Below are positions 1-11,787 of a DNA stretch of 64,000 nt, one piece after another; within the stretch, counting starts at the first letter, position 1, and each line of letters starts with the position of its first letter. A program made the position numbers and the translations under genes. This DNA is from Coniella vitis (Eukaryota > Ascomycota > Sordariomycetes > Diaporthales > Schizoparmaceae), in contig WUJK01000001.1 in assembly GCA_011317545.1 (NCBI GenBank), positions 2,337,001 through 2,401,000 of the forward strand, written 5' to 3'. The notes below the pieces were generated by a model, which saw only the letters and a program-made list of their open reading frames with translations, was not told the origin of the DNA and did no database searches.

Positions 1-1
1 C

Positions 2-814
2 CCCGTATGGCGCGTGCAATGGGGTCCTCACGGCCACTATTTTGCTAGTGCAGGACGAGACAAGGTCCTCCGCATTTACATTCAAGATCAGGTGACGGCG
101 GTCCGGGAATGCGTTGGCCATGACGATAATATCTGCGCCCTTACTTGGCATCCAAACGGCACCTATGTTTTCTCTGCGTCTGATCAGACCGACAAGTCGA
201 TTCGTATGTGGTCAGTGGTCACTGGTGACTGCGTCCGTGTCTTGACTGGTCACACCGACGACATTAGCGCTCTTGAATGCTCTCCCAACGGCAAAGTCTT
301 GGCCAGCGCCGACTGGAGTGGCAATATCGTTTTCTGGGATATCGAAAAAGGCACCATGATCAAGAAGAGCCGCGGTCATGCCAAAACTGGCATCATATCG
401 CTCAGCTTCAGTGTCGAGTCGACTGTCCTCGTATCTGGTTGTCTGGACGGCACAGTGCGCGTCTGGGACGTTGAATTGCCTGCTGATGGCACTAAGGCTG
501 CCGCTGCGCCAGGACCCGACCAGGCAGTCCAATTGCAAAGTAACACAACCATTAGCAATGACACAATCATGGTCGGTGGCCAGCCGCAGCAGCAGGCTAA
601 TACCGCCGCTGCCGCCCCTACCACTACCACTGCCGCTGCGACTACAAATTCAACCACCTCAGGCACCAGTGGCACTAAGAAGAAGGGCAAAGAGGCGCAA
701 ATCACTGCTGACCAAATCAGTGCCTTTCCTACCAAGAAGACGCCGCTCAAGAAGGTCAAGTTCACGCGCATGAATTTGATCATTGCTGCCGGCTGCTATG
801 AGGGTGGACCTTGA
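2..814 (+). CDS. taf5: TAF5, TFIID/SAGA WD40 subunit (3' part only)
   Basis: C-terminal 270 residues of the WD40-repeat subunit shared by TFIID and SAGA, which act in RNA polymerase II promoter recognition in the nucleus. The reading frame is already open at base 2, so the 5' part lies outside the window. Visible are several WD40 blades: PVWRVQW...GHYFASAGRDK, then GHDDNICALTWHPNGTYVFSASDQTDKSIRMW, GHTDDISALECSPNGKVLASADWSGNIVFWD and GHAKTGIISLSFS...GCLDGTVRVWDVE. An Ala/Thr/Gln-rich, low-complexity insert of about 75 residues follows, and then the family's closing element SAFPTKKTPLKKVKFTRMNL. The 'SAFPTKKTP' signature separates TAF5 from other WD40 proteins. No intron is seen in this part. 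Confidence 0.93.
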   Translation, partial: PVWRVQWGPHGHYFASAGRDKVLRIYIQDQVTAVRECVGHDDNICALTWHPNGTYVFSASDQTDKSIRMWSVVTGDCVRVLTGHTDDISALECSPNGKVLASADWSGNIVFWDIEKGTMIKKSRGHAKTGIISLSFSVESTVLVSGCLDGTVRVWDVELPADGTKAAAAPGPDQAVQLQSNTTISNDTIMVGGQPQQQANTAAAAPTTTTAAATTNSTTSGTSGTKKKGKEAQITADQISAFPTKKTPLKKVKFTRMNLIIAAGCYEGGP

Positions 815-1541
815 GCATTGCGTGTCTGAAGGAGGAGCAAAGTTGCTGTTGCTTCATTGACTTGACTTGGGCGTTTTGGCGAACTCTGGCAACGGACTGG
901 GCGGGGAACATGATACCTAGGATGGCATTGATTGCGGAGGACTTAATAGCCACACCATGCCGTGGTCTATAATCGCGTTTCCTACTCAGCATGGTAAGGG
1001 GAAAGCGGCGAATTTCGGATTGATCTTTGGTGCAGATACTGGAAAATGAGAGACTACCAAGGTAGTTCAATAGCCTGCGAATGCTGGTTATCAAACGGTC
1101 TGTAAGTCCGAGGCGCTTGTCACATATCGCACACTGCATTCTCCGGTATAGCGTGTGGGGATTGTATGAAGGTACCCAGTACTTACCAAAGTAGCAATGG
1201 TAGGTACATCCTGAGATGTTCTTGGTGTCTTTGGCGGCTGCAGCACGAGCAGGGGTACGTCAGACGGCGTATGGGGGTACAATACATAGTAGTACTTGGC
1301 CAAAGCTTCTTAGCGGCCTGGCTCCATCCATCGCTCATCGCTCACTCATAATATCGTAGCCATCACCTCCTTGACTTGTCCGGTTATAATCACGTTCCTG
1401 CATACTCCACCATTTGAGCTCTGATACTCATTGGTCTTTGATTGTCTTGCAAGATCCGACGACTCACCTGTTCAGAGCCAGGCAACAAAAATACCCTCAA
1501 TTCCCAGCCCACAAGCTCGCTCTCCCACATCTGAGCCCAAG
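815..1541. other. Intergenic, TAF5 to VPS5
   Basis: No gene seen. It holds the 3' flank of TAF5 and the 5' flank of VPS5. One copy of the dispersed 9-mer TACATAGTA lies at 1283-1291. A CT- and CA-rich stretch precedes the VPS5 start codon, as is common in fungal 5' leaders. Confidence 0.6.
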
Positions 1542-3594
1542 ATGGACCCCCTCGGAGAATCGCCATGGGCTGACGCGCCCGCGCAACCACCCCCCTCCGA
1601 ACCCTCGACCGCCTCTGGCGAGACGAGCAATAAACCCTCCGATGCAGCACCCGCAGCCTCGACTTCCACCACCGGTGGTAATACTGCCAGCTCCGGTGCT
1701 TCTCGCCCTTCGCGCCTGACCCCACGGCGTCTCGTCGCGCAGCCTACAAAGCTTCAAGCTGTGGAAGATGACGATCCCCTCGGACCGCTGGGCGCAGCAG
1801 CTACGCCCCCCGCAGGAACAGGAGCGATGGATGCGCCACCCATGCCACCGCAAAAGGAGCCAGGTGCGTCGTCGGCTGCTGGTGGCGGCCCCGCTGCCAT
1901 GGCGTCAACGCTGCCCGTCCGCATGTCCATGGGCGGCGGTAACAGCGCGGTTTCACCGAGAAAGGTCGGGGATCCGCACCATATCATGGACGATGAGGAT
2001 GAGGATGGTGACGACAATAGAATAGGTGGTCGTGCCCCGCCGCCTGTGCAGGCTGCGCAGCCTGTGGGCCGGGGAATGGGCCCGCCGAGTGTGAGCGTCG
2101 AGCAGGCGGCTAAGCCAAACTTTAATATCACGGTGGGAGACCCGCACAAGGTTGGAGATTTGACGAGTAGCCATATTGTCTATTCAGTGCGGACTCAGGT
2201 ACGTCGGTGCCACTGGTTGTGGAATTGTGGCGTAGCTTTTAGTGCTATTCGGGAGATCCAAAGCAAGGACGTTTGGCTGACTTTGACGATTGTATAGACT
2301 ACATCCAAGGCTTACAAGCAGCCCGAGTTTGAAGTAAAGAGGAGATACCGCGACTTTTTGTGGCTGTACAATACCCTCCATGCCAATAACCCTGGTGTTG
2401 TTGTGCCACCGCCGCCCGAGAAGCAGGCCGTTGGTCGGTTCGAGAGTAACTTTGTCGAGTCGCGGAGGGCTGCCTTGGAAAAGATGTTGAACAAGACGGC
2501 TGCGCATCCCACGTTGCAACACGACGCTGATTTAAAGCTGTTCTTGGAGAGCGAGTCGTTCAATGTCGATGTCAAGCATAAGGAGAGGAGGGAGCCAAAC
2601 TTGGGTGAGAGCAAGGGCATGTTTAGCAGCCTGGGCCTAGGTGGCTCTAGCAGCAAGTTTGTCGAACAGGATGATGTGAGTTTACTGGTTGTCAACACCA
2701 TGACTTGGATTTCTGATGCAGAACTGACGACTGCTACAGTGGTTCCATGATCGTCGTGTCTACTTGGATGCCCTCGAAACACAACTCAAGGGCTTGTTGA
2801 AGGCTATGGATACCATGGTCGCGCAGCGCAAGCAAATGGCTGAGGCGGCTGGCGACTTTTCTGCTTCCCTCCACGCTCTGTCCACCGTTGAGCTCTCTCC
2901 GACCCTCTCTGGTCCGCTCGAGGCTCTGTCAGACCTGCAGATCACTATTCGAGATGTTTACGATCGCCAGGCACAGCAAGATGTGCTCACCTTTGGCATC
3001 ACGATTGAGGAATACATTCGGCTCATTGGCAGCGTGAAGCAGGCCTTTGGCCAGCGGCAGAAAGCCTTCTATGCATGGCACACGGCAGAATCGGAGTTGC
3101 AGAAGCGCAAGGCCAACCAGGACAAGCTGCTCCGGCAAGGCAGGTCTCAGCAGGACCGGCTGAACCAGGTCAGTGCCGAGGTGGGTGACGCGGAACGGAA
3201 AGTTCATCAAGCACACCTATTGTTCGAGGACATGGGGCGTCTCCTGAGGCTAGAGCTGGATCGATTTGAAAAAGAGAAGGTGGAGGATTTCAAGGCGGGC
3301 GTTGAGACGTTCCTTGAGAGCTCTGTTGAGGCACAGAAGGAGGTGAGTTATTCCATTGTGCCTACCTGGTCCGCTCAACAACGTGAGCGTCGTTAAAGAG
3401 CATCGTACTGACAAGCACGACTATTATAGCTCATTGAGAAGTGGGAGACGTTCCTCGTGCAGCTTGACGCGGGCGAGGAAGAGAACATGTTCTACAAGCC
3501 TCCCGTGGCACAGCCAGCAGGCGGCCAGAAGAAACCCATGGGAGACACGGCAGTGGATCGGGCCCGAGCTCGCATCGATGATGACTCTGACTAG
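1542..3594 (+). CDS. vps5: Vps5-like sorting nexin (PX-BAR, retromer)
   Basis: Retromer sorting nexin (SNX1/Vps5), which coats endosomes and drives endosome-to-Golgi return of cargo receptors. Exons 1542-2198, 2298-2675, 2740-3342 and 3430-3594 give 600 residues. All introns are phase 0 (99, 64 and 87 bp) with GTACGT or GTGAGT donors. Residues 1-190 are Pro/Ala/Ser-rich and disordered. The PX domain runs from about 194 to 305 and contains the phosphoinositide-binding RRYRDF (234-239) and the PPPPEK loop. The Vps5 BAR-type coiled region runs from about 345 to 590. The start ATG follows a long leader, and the reading frame is open further upstream; I chose MDPLGESPW because acidic/Trp motifs like this open family members. 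Convergent with the next gene. Confidence in the family is high, and in the exact N-terminus moderate. Confidence 0.93.
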
Positions 3595-4015
3595 AAAGAG
3601 AGCGGAGGACGGAGCAGCTTTCGTACCTATCATGACCGTGGATTGGCTCGGCGTGGGCCGCTAGGGATGAGTCTGCCGTGGCATGACCGTCGTTGATCGA
3701 AGATTGTTGAAGCACTTTACCACCATAGCCCTCTCAAATTCCAGAACAAGCGTGTTTAGATGCTGGGCACAGCGGCGGGCACTGGCAGGATCTAGACAGC
3801 GCCTTGATGTATAGACTTGGTTTTGACGTGATAATGTACATAGGATCCTTTGCACTGCATGGTCTTAAATTCTCCTTCTCGCTCCGTACAAGGCTGTGAT
3901 AGGAATCTGACCAGCACGAAGGGGAAAATGACAGAGAGCGGCTTTCTATCAGTTCCGCTAGAATGCATGGTGTATTGAAACTTGAGCTGTACATTACGTA
4001 CCATCACCCTCCTGC
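3595..4015. other. Convergent 3' spacer
   Basis: No gene seen. This is the shared 3' region between VPS5 and the oppositely oriented bL31m gene, and probably holds both polyadenylation regions. Confidence 0.6.
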
Positions 4016-4720
4016 TTATTTCTTCTTGCCCTTGCCCTTATCCTTGCCCGCCGTCTTACCAGCAACTTGTCCACCCTTCAAGTTCGGCTGCTCACGAACA
4101 TAGGAGCCCAACAAGCTCGACAAACTCTCCTGCTCTTGCGCAGCAGCCGCCTTCTTGGCCGCCTCCTCGGCTTCCTTCGCCTTGATCTCGCTATCGCTCA
4201 ACTGCGGCTCCGCGGCCGCCATCCTCTTGGCGAGACGCGCTGCCCTATCGGCAGCGGCAAGGCGCTCCTTCTTAGTCATGTTCTTGAGCAAGTCATCCTC
4301 AGACTTGTCCTTCTTGGCCTGCTCGACGCCGGCCTCAAGCTCGAATCCTGTTCCGAAACGTTCACGGAAAGACGCCAACTTTCCGGCTTCATCGACTTCC
4401 ACGTTTTGCAAAGAGGCTTCGGTTGGTTGCCAGGTGAGGTGGTTGCGCGTGTCCTTTGTGGAGCGATACACGGGTAACGGAGAGGTGGAGCGCGTGGTGT
4501 AGGTCGAGCCGTCGGAGAGTTGGACGATTTGCGTCCAGGTGAAGGGCCGCTTGGGGCGGGTGACTTCGGTAGCGTGGCGGACTTGATGGTGGTGTATTCT
4601 TGGGGCGGCAGTCGCGCGAGATGTTATGGAAGAGGTCGAGGCGGTAGATGTGAGAAGGAGGTTCGAGGATGGCGTGGAGGGGGTGAGGATGGTCCTCCGT
4701 GGGAAGACGAGTTTGACCAT
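4016..4720 (-). CDS. mrpl36: Mitochondrial large-subunit ribosomal protein bL31m
   Basis: Component of the mitochondrial large ribosomal subunit (yeast Mrpl36, bacterial L31 family). It has 234 residues and no intron. The N-terminus MVKLVFPRRTILTPS followed by a Ser/Thr/Arg-rich stretch looks like a mitochondrial presequence ending near HHHQVRHAT. The conserved core is RPFTWTQIVQLSDGST, then SPLPVYRSTKDTRNHLTWQP and GKLASFRERFG. The C-terminus is a charged Ala/Lys/Glu helix ending in a Lys/Gly-rich tail, longer than the bacterial protein, as usual in fungi. The frame is open upstream to 4774, but only from a GTG codon. The ATG at 4720 sits in a good context (CACAATGG) and is taken as the start. 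Convergent with VPS5 and divergent from the flavin reductase gene. Confidence 0.86.
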   Translation of the reverse strand: MVKLVFPRRTILTPSTPSSNLLLTSTASTSSITSRATAAPRIHHHQVRHATEVTRPKRPFTWTQIVQLSDGSTYTTRSTSPLPVYRSTKDTRNHLTWQPTEASLQNVEVDEAGKLASFRERFGTGFELEAGVEQAKKDKSEDDLLKNMTKKERLAAADRAARLAKRMAAAEPQLSDSEIKAKEAEEAAKKAAAAQEQESLSSLLGSYVREQPNLKGGQVAGKTAGKDKGKGKKK

Positions 4721-5537
4721 TGTGGGTGATATGAGGTGGTGGTTGGTGGTGGGGCTGGCGCTGACACAGGCCACGCAGGACCGTATTTATCGAGGTTCAA
4801 GTCGCGGTCAATTGACCCAGAGTGTGTCTTTTGGTTATTGTCGCGTGGTCGCTTGTGCAGGATGCAGCGGATTACACACGGCTATAGCTGGGGTCGAGGT
4901 CGAGGCGCGACCAAGAAGTGGGAATTTTGAGATGTTCTAGGTTTCTTCCCGTTTTGGCTTATCGCTTATCGCACCTCTAAAGTAGCAACTCTCCGTTCCC
5001 GGAACCGAACTGCGGTTTGGAGGGCTATCGTCATAACTTTTTTTCCGCCTGTCTACATTATTTCACACGCTTCTTCTTCCCCCCTTTTCCCCCTAGTATA
5101 CGTTACGCATACACACTCCTTTGCAGCTCTTCTGTCCTGCCTTTTACTACCCGCTTGTTTGCGTTCACGTTGAATTTGTCGTCTGCGCATGCAGCGAGGA
5201 ATGTAAACTCAGGAGAAAGCGCGATGCCATGGGCTGAAATGCACAGCAAATCGTGCGTCTTGCGCCACTTGCGCAGAGGCGTCACTGTCGCATCTTCACT
5301 CTCATGCAGCAGCAGGAGCAGCAGCGTGATATTTGTTGCACGTCCTAACCATGTGTGCTGGGCGTCAAACATTGCGGCAACCCAGAAGAATAGCAGTGTT
5401 AAATCAAGTGAGTAGATGCTTCATAACTCTCTTTGTGTACGCCGCCTGGGCATGAGGTCATTTTAATTCGCAAAGTTGTATGTAAACCTTGTCATTTGTC
5501 TAACTTACATCTGACGGACTGACTGACTGACCGACCG
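4721..5537. other. Divergent promoter region, bL31m / flavin reductase
   Basis: A bidirectional upstream region of about 0.8 kb. A GTGAGT donor at 5408 can splice in phase to an AG at 5549-5550, just inside the flavin-reductase frame. Part of this interval may therefore be a transcribed leader or an alternative first exon (an open frame from an ATG at 5224). GACTGACTGACTGACCGACC-like short repeats precede the 5538 ATG. Confidence 0.5.
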
Positions 5538-6428
5538 ATGACCCAAGCAGATTCGTTGTTGCGTCGTAGACTTGGCTCTCCGCCGTCTGGCAAAACACAG
5601 CGAGCGCTCTTCGATAGTATAATTCGAAATCGGCCCTCACATATCCGGTTCCAATCGACCGCTGCCGCCGCATGTGCTTCCTCTCCCCCCACAGCCAGTT
5701 CCACAAAGCCAACCGCCGCCGCTCCGGCCGCCTTGTCCGAGCAGCTTCGCGCCGTGATGCGCCACCTCCCCCACTCAGTTGTCGTGTGCACCTCTTACTC
5801 GACCGACTGTAGCGCTCCTTTTCCATCATCCTCACGCACAGCGGCCTCACCAGAACCCCGCGGCATGACCATGTCCTCCTTCACCTCGCTCTCGTTGCAT
5901 CCAACACCCGTCGTCACATTCAATATAGCTACGCCCTCGCGGACCCTCGATGCAGTATCACAAAGACGATACTTTAATATCCATGTTTTGAGCGGCGATA
6001 CCGAGGGCGCGCGGGTCGCGGACTGGTTCCGGCGTGGCAACGCCACTGACCTTGGTGTTTTCGATGCCAGCAAGATGCTGGAGGGGTGTGGCTGCCGGGT
6101 TGTTTCGGAGACGAAGGGCGTGGGCATAAGGCAGGCAGGAGATAAAGAGGGAGAAACTGGAGCAATAAGCGACAAGGGTAATGACGATGCGCCGCTACTT
6201 CGTGGGGACGGCGTGCTGTATGCACTGCGTTGTCGGTTGCTGGCGGACGACCCGCACCGGGGGCTGGTTAGGGTGCGTGATCATGTTGTTGTTCTGGCTG
6301 AGGTTATGGACATTATTCACGGTTCGGTGGGGAGAGGACATTTGCGCGAGGAAGAGGTGGCTTTTGGCCTGGTACATGCGGATAGAAGGTATAGACAGCT
6401 TGATGCGACTCCTTTAGTCACTCGGTAA
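5538..6428 (+). CDS. Flavin-reductase-like FMN-binding split-barrel protein
   Basis: 296 residues with no internal intron. The N-terminus (LLRRRLGS...RNRPSHIRFQST) is Arg/Ser-rich and lacks acids over long stretches, which suggests mitochondrial import. From about residue 70 the flavin_reduct/DIM6-NTAB fold appears: LRAVMRHLPHSVVVCTS, then RGMTMSSFTSLSLHPTPVVTFNIATPSRTLDA, which contains the typical G-(M/x)-T-x-SSFTS-(L/x)-S-x-x-P flavin-binding stretch. FNIHVLSGD and ADWFRRGN follow, and near the C-terminus HVVVLAEVMDI. The family binds FMN and either reduces free flavin or serves as an oxygenase partner; the substrate here cannot be told. An in-phase upstream exon is possible: donor at 5408, acceptor at 5550, replacing the first residues. 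The family is fairly certain, the N-terminus is not. Confidence 0.8.
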   Translation: MTQADSLLRRRLGSPPSGKTQRALFDSIIRNRPSHIRFQSTAAAACASSPPTASSTKPTAAAPAALSEQLRAVMRHLPHSVVVCTSYSTDCSAPFPSSSRTAASPEPRGMTMSSFTSLSLHPTPVVTFNIATPSRTLDAVSQRRYFNIHVLSGDTEGARVADWFRRGNATDLGVFDASKMLEGCGCRVVSETKGVGIRQAGDKEGETGAISDKGNDDAPLLRGDGVLYALRCRLLADDPHRGLVRVRDHVVVLAEVMDIIHGSVGRGHLREEEVAFGLVHADRRYRQLDATPLVTR

Positions 6429-7567
6429 AGAGGGGCTTTTGAGACAGGGAAGCGCCATTCTAGGAAGAGCACATATCATATAGGTGTACGAATATCAACA
6501 TAGCAAGAATTGCACTGGGACGGTGTTGTGCAATAAAGTCAGACCTCTCAATCAAACCGCTCCCAATCGATTGATACAGCATGCCATCAGCCTATCTATT
6601 GGTATTTTCCAGAACACTCCCGGGCGGTGGCGATGAGGTCAAACAAGCGCTGTATCGACTGAACCTGCACAACACTTGCTGAAAGTGCTGTTGGTTGTTC
6701 TGCCCGAGGTTGTAATTCTCAGGCCACGCACAATTACACACTTTGGTACATATCAAACGCAAGACCTGACTAGATTTACGAAGGCACCACCACAACCCTA
6801 CCAACCGTTCCATTATTACCGCTCAAATGCAAGGCTCATCGTTACATAGTATTGGAAGGCTCTAGAAGATACTTATATATCTCACAGAATTCGAAGAGAG
6901 CAAACCGCAAAGTACTAAGCACCCAGGTATGTCATCAACAAGCCAGCGCTGACGTTATGTTGCCTGGCATGGCATGGCAAGGCAAGGCAAGGCCAAGCCC
7001 AGTAAAAGCATTAAACTTTTCTCTCTTCCTGGGGCAGGCCATATACACAGGCCACGCACCTTGTCTTGCTTTGGTTGCTTTACGGTGAGGAGGTCTTTTG
7101 TGATGTTATCAACAAACGGCTGTCAGACTGGAACCTAAACTTTGATTCTTGGCGTAAGCAGCATATGGATGTTATGAAGCCAGTAAACAGACAACTTTTT
7201 GCAAGTTATGCGGGTGGCAAATAAGAAGGTTTGCTTGTTAATGATGATACAAATGGCCTGAAATGTGCCCAGCAAGATGTTGTTGTCATCTTTTAGATAA
7301 CACCCTATATCGGGAAACAGGCTCACTAATGTGAACGACTACTATGCAAGTATACTTCACGCTGGCAGCTAACCGAAATAGCCGCCGTATAAGCCAATGA
7401 ATGACCTCGGAAAAGAGAGTGTGTGAATGTGTGTGACCAGAAGATTCCCCGTCACACGATATCAATCCAACCAACGAGTTACCCATCCAATCAGGAGCAC
7501 TTGTCCCTTTCTTTTTCTCCCGACTTTATCATCGTAAACATGTTCTGCAACTCAGTGGTCACATAAG

Positions 7568-7594
7568 CAACAACAACAACAACAACAACAACAA
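7568..7594 (+). repeat. (CAA)9 microsatellite
   Basis: Nine uninterrupted CAA units in non-coding DNA. A second CAA tract lies at 49810-49840. Confidence 0.95.
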
Positions 7595-10081
7595 CTTCAA
7601 ATGTTGGTTCCATCCCATGCGTGCGTTTAGGAGGGTGCGGTGCATACATAGTAAGCGTTTGGCTGAAACAGACGCGGCCACCCTTGCCCTCCCCCAGCCG
7701 TTCAATCCAACCCAAACCAAAGCTAGTCCAACCAACTGGTAGTCAGGCTCTCTCGCCAGGGGGAGCATCCATTATCTCCGTTTGTGATCTCCCCAGCAAA
7801 CCGAGAACTTGAGGGGTGTAAAGTACATCGCAAGTACCAACAAGCGCGGGCAAGAGGAATGTATATGCTGTGGTATCTCAGTACCAACAAAAGTACATTA
7901 CATGGCACCTAGTACATAGTACACGCGCTACGTGATACGGACGCTAGTAGACAAGAAAAAAAGGTCGTGGAACTTTCGGATCTTGCTTCTGGTTCCCGGC
8001 TTGGCCTGCTTGGGGAGAGCGGGCAGCCCCGGGGGAAGAAGAGCCCTCCTACCCAGTATTTCACAGACAGGCCTTTGATCTACCTAGGCCTGCAAGGTAA
8101 ACTGGCAAGTAGACTTTTGTTGCGATCTTGGAAAAAGACGGTTGCACAGCCCTCCAATTGATATTCTGCTTTGTCTTGTTCAAGATGTGGTATACAACTT
8201 TCTTGTGCGTTTTGGATTGGGAAGAGGATTTCAGCGAAACGGTCCTCGGTCATGTTGCTGAATGTACCGCAGTTGTGCTGATCTCGAAGTTGTGAAGACA
8301 ACTCTGCTAGAGCAATCGATGGCAGATGGTAGTAAGCTAAATTTGATTTACTGAGCTGCTCTTCGTGTGGCATGCCATGGTCATTTCATAAAAAAGTAGT
8401 CATGCTTCATTCCAGCCCTACTCATTCATTCCAAAGGAAGATTGTCATGGATTAAGACGGCTGGAGGCGAGCTATATTCGCCCGTTGGATATGTACGTGT
8501 ACCTAGCTGCTAGGTAGCAAGCATCCCAAGACATTTCAACACCACAAGCCAGTAGCATACTAGATAGTATGAGTGATGCAATATTGAGAGGCTGCTAAGT
8601 TATAATGTAAAGGTAACGCCCCCCTCCCCCCTTGACTCCCCCCCAAATAAGAAAAGATTCAAAAAACGCCGTGCAGGTACTGTGATAGATGGCCTGCCAG
8701 TGCCTGTCAGGTTATGTGGTGGTGGATTCCCGATTTAGAGAAAAACCCACGTACCTGACAAGTCTAGGTACTAGTATAAAAATCAAGGTTTTTCTTTTTA
8801 AAGTCAACTAGCGCGGCGACGCCGTCGATACGTATGCCGGGGAACCGAAGGAGAGAGGACCCTGAGGATCGTCGTCGACGGTCCATCCTAGACGTCTGGA
8901 CGACAACCAGCGCCTCCCAATCCCATAAAATCTAAATGCCTAGTTGATCTGACAGTTGCCCTGCTTGAGAAGTATAGTACTTCTATAGGCCACTCTCCAG
9001 ACTGCCAGGCCTGCCAGGCCTGCCTCTGGCCATGCTCGGCTTAGCAGGCACACGTTATTACTCCACTAATCAACCGATCGCACTGGGCACCGGTTGCCAG
9101 AAGACCCAGGCTTGCTGGCTTGCAGCCCCGACAACTGACCTAGCGCTCTGTTCATCCTCTGGTCCACCATCCATGCTGCCATGTTGTTGCAGGGTCGGAC
9201 GAACAGTGACCGTCAACGCACCAAGACACCCACATATATTGCTATATGGTGGGCCTCCGGGTATCTCCAAGTAACATGAAAGAAGCATAGCACCATAGAA
9301 ATATGTGCCTCATGGGGCTACAAAGTGCACCGTGTTGCACTAATACGCTTGTCGCCGCCCCGTGACTCCGCCCGTCAGCAAGAGTCCATAGGAGAGCCAA
9401 ATAGGCAAAGGTGTTTCAAAGCTGGGCAGTAGGTGACCATAGTTAGCAGACAGGCAGATTAGCAGGTTAGGTAGGGACATGTCTACGACCTCGCATGCGG
9501 AGTAGTCGAGTCCTGGCAGCCAATAACCCTTGGCTGAAATTCGCCATGCCCATGTTTGCTTTTCCCTGTCGATTGACCTTCACTCCTTCGACGAAATTGC
9601 TCCGGCACCACAAACCAAAATATGAACGTGGTGGCAAGGGGTAAAAGGAAAGGAAAGAGGGCACGTTGGGCTCGTGATGTTTGCTTTGCCGGGCCGAAGC
9701 TGTCCGCCATGGGCAGTTCCGGGACAATGAGCTGCTTGCCTTCGAACCACCCCATCCAATCTTTCCATCTGGACCCTCGTGGCGATTGATTCCCAATCGG
9801 CCAGCGACGCCGTAGGCCATGCTGAGCTCTAGCACGACTCTAGCAGGGCTGTCGCAACCCCGCCCCCAGTCCAGCTCCACTGCATTGGACAGCCCTTTGG
9901 ATATTGCAATTGAACAGGATGCTATATTGGTCTAGACGCAGCAGGAGCAGGGCTTGCTTTTCCCCCATTCCTTTCGCATGTTCGCTGCGTGTAGCAATTT
10001 TATTCTACAGCCCTTGTCGCCATTGTATCGTATTCCCAGATTTGCCGGGGCTTGGACCCAAGGCGCGTGATGACCACTATT

Positions 10082-10136
10082 GCTGGTGCTGCTGGTGCTG
10101 CTGGTGCTGCTGGTGCTGCTGCTGGTGCTGCTGGTG
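10082..10136 (+). repeat. GCTGGTGCT 9-bp minisatellite
   Basis: About six tandem copies of a GCTGGTGCT-type unit with one expanded GCT. No supported gene overlaps it. Confidence 0.9.
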
Positions 10137-11787
10137 GCAGGCTTGCCGTCAGGCTTCTTGAACGGGCCGAGTAGGTAGGAGTAGCAGCAACAGGAGCTGG
10201 TCAGAGGTCTGGGGTTGAGCTGCTTATTCATTGCAAAGTCGCAGGCTTGCGGGAGTTGCAGGAGGGTGCAGGTTGGAAAAGCAGGAGGCTGTCGACATCT
10301 GATACACTGGTTGCATCTGCTGGCTCCACTCCATTTTCTTTGGGCGACGCGAATTCAGCGTCGGTTGACGCCCAACAAGGAACGCTCCCGTGAACATTTT
10401 CATCGTCGAGGGAGAAGGACGGCCAACCAGTGGAGATTGAGCCAGTATACAGGGCTGCAAATAGGTTGCTACCTACCTGGGCTGGGAGATGCTAGGACTT
10501 GTTCGTCTGATGTTGTTTTGGTAGCAAGGACGGTTGCTGCAAGGTCAGTCAGTTGGTATGGGTCGGGTTGGGGCTCTGGCAAGGGCTACATAGTATAGCC
10601 GGGCCGTGGCCCTGATCGTTTAGGTCCCGATGCCCTGGGGTGTCCAGGGGGCTGGGGCCCACTGTATCGCTGCCGTGTACCTACTAGAAAGGTGCCTGTC
10701 GTGCCTGCCTCTCTCTGGCCCCAGTACCCCAAGTACCCGCCTCTTCAACGGGTTGCACCCCCCCGGGTTCTCATCAGCTCCCAATTTCTTCTCTTCCAAC
10801 ACAATCCACATGCCCATCCACCATCCACCGTCCCCTCGCCATCCATCCCCCAAGCACGAGATTTTCTCCATTCCCATTCTCTCCTGCTCCCCCGGCGCCT
10901 TTGGAAGCCCAGCATCCTCGACAGTCTTCCTCGTCCGCCCCCTTCAATTTGCAAAATCAAAAAATATAGAGCCAGTCCCTGGGCCAGCAGCCTCTCGTCG
11001 TGCTGTCGCCACTCGCTGCCCTGGCCACCGAATGCGTCGAGTTCGAGACCGAGCGGCATCGAGGCGAAGCGACACGATCTGCAAGGACCGGCGACAAGGC
11101 ACCTGGATGACCTAAACTTTGTTGAGAGCAGCACCCTCTACATGTTGGAATCTCTTTCTTGCTCTTCACTCCCTCCTTCGCGTCACCCCTATTAGACGAC
11201 GACGACAACAACGACGGCAACGATACCGAGCAACAGCATCAGCAAACCTCCTCATCGCACCCTGCCGCTCACCTCCCTATCCTGGTCAGGCGGGTTCTCT
11301 TTGAAACCTAACGCCACTCCGCCAACAGCCCCCAGTGCGATCCTCGACCGATTGTCGCACCCAGTTCCCTTCTCGACACATCTACCTCCGTCTTACCCTT
11401 AGAAATCGAATTTCAGCTTCCTCGTTGCATTACCATCCATTTCCTTAAACACGCACGGCACCATCTCACAGTCCGGCATTACGTATCCTGCCGATTAATA
11501 AACCCTCAATTGAATCCTTAATCAGCTGGCCAGCGGGCACATTAAAAGGGGGGCTAGGCGCTGCACATTCCGTCATCTCCGCCCTTCAGCTTTAGGTTGA
11601 ATCGCATAAGAAACGTCCAGATCGCGGGCTTAGGCACGCTCATCGACGCAAAACTCCATATCCTCTCAGGGGTTCTTATTGTCTGCGCGCACATCTTACT
11701 GCTTTTCATCAAAATAACAAAACCTATCATCGGGTTCCTGCTTCTCGGACACAGCCTGAAACACTCTGGCAAATCCGGCTGTCCATC

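Larger units (their letters stand above)
6429..11787. other. 5.4 kb gene-free interval upstream of samB
   Basis: No supportable protein gene. The open frames are short, lack known motifs and overlap low-complexity sequence. It contains a (CAA)9 tract (7568-7594), a GCTGGTGCT minisatellite (10082-10136) and three copies of the dispersed 9-mer TACATAGTA (7645, 7913, 10587). The last kilobase (about 10650-11787) is C/T-rich with many short upstream ATGs, and looks like a long promoter and 5' leader for samB. Confidence 0.5.

Noticed and set aside
4721..4774. Extension of bL31m upstream to 4774
   Set aside because: The first codon there is GTG. The ATG at 4720 has a good context and begins a presequence-like N-terminus.
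5103..5372. Minus-strand frame of 89 codons with a Leu-rich stretch
   Set aside because: The Leu run is the complement of a CAG-type repeat (near 5306-5325). No known family, and it lies in a divergent promoter region.
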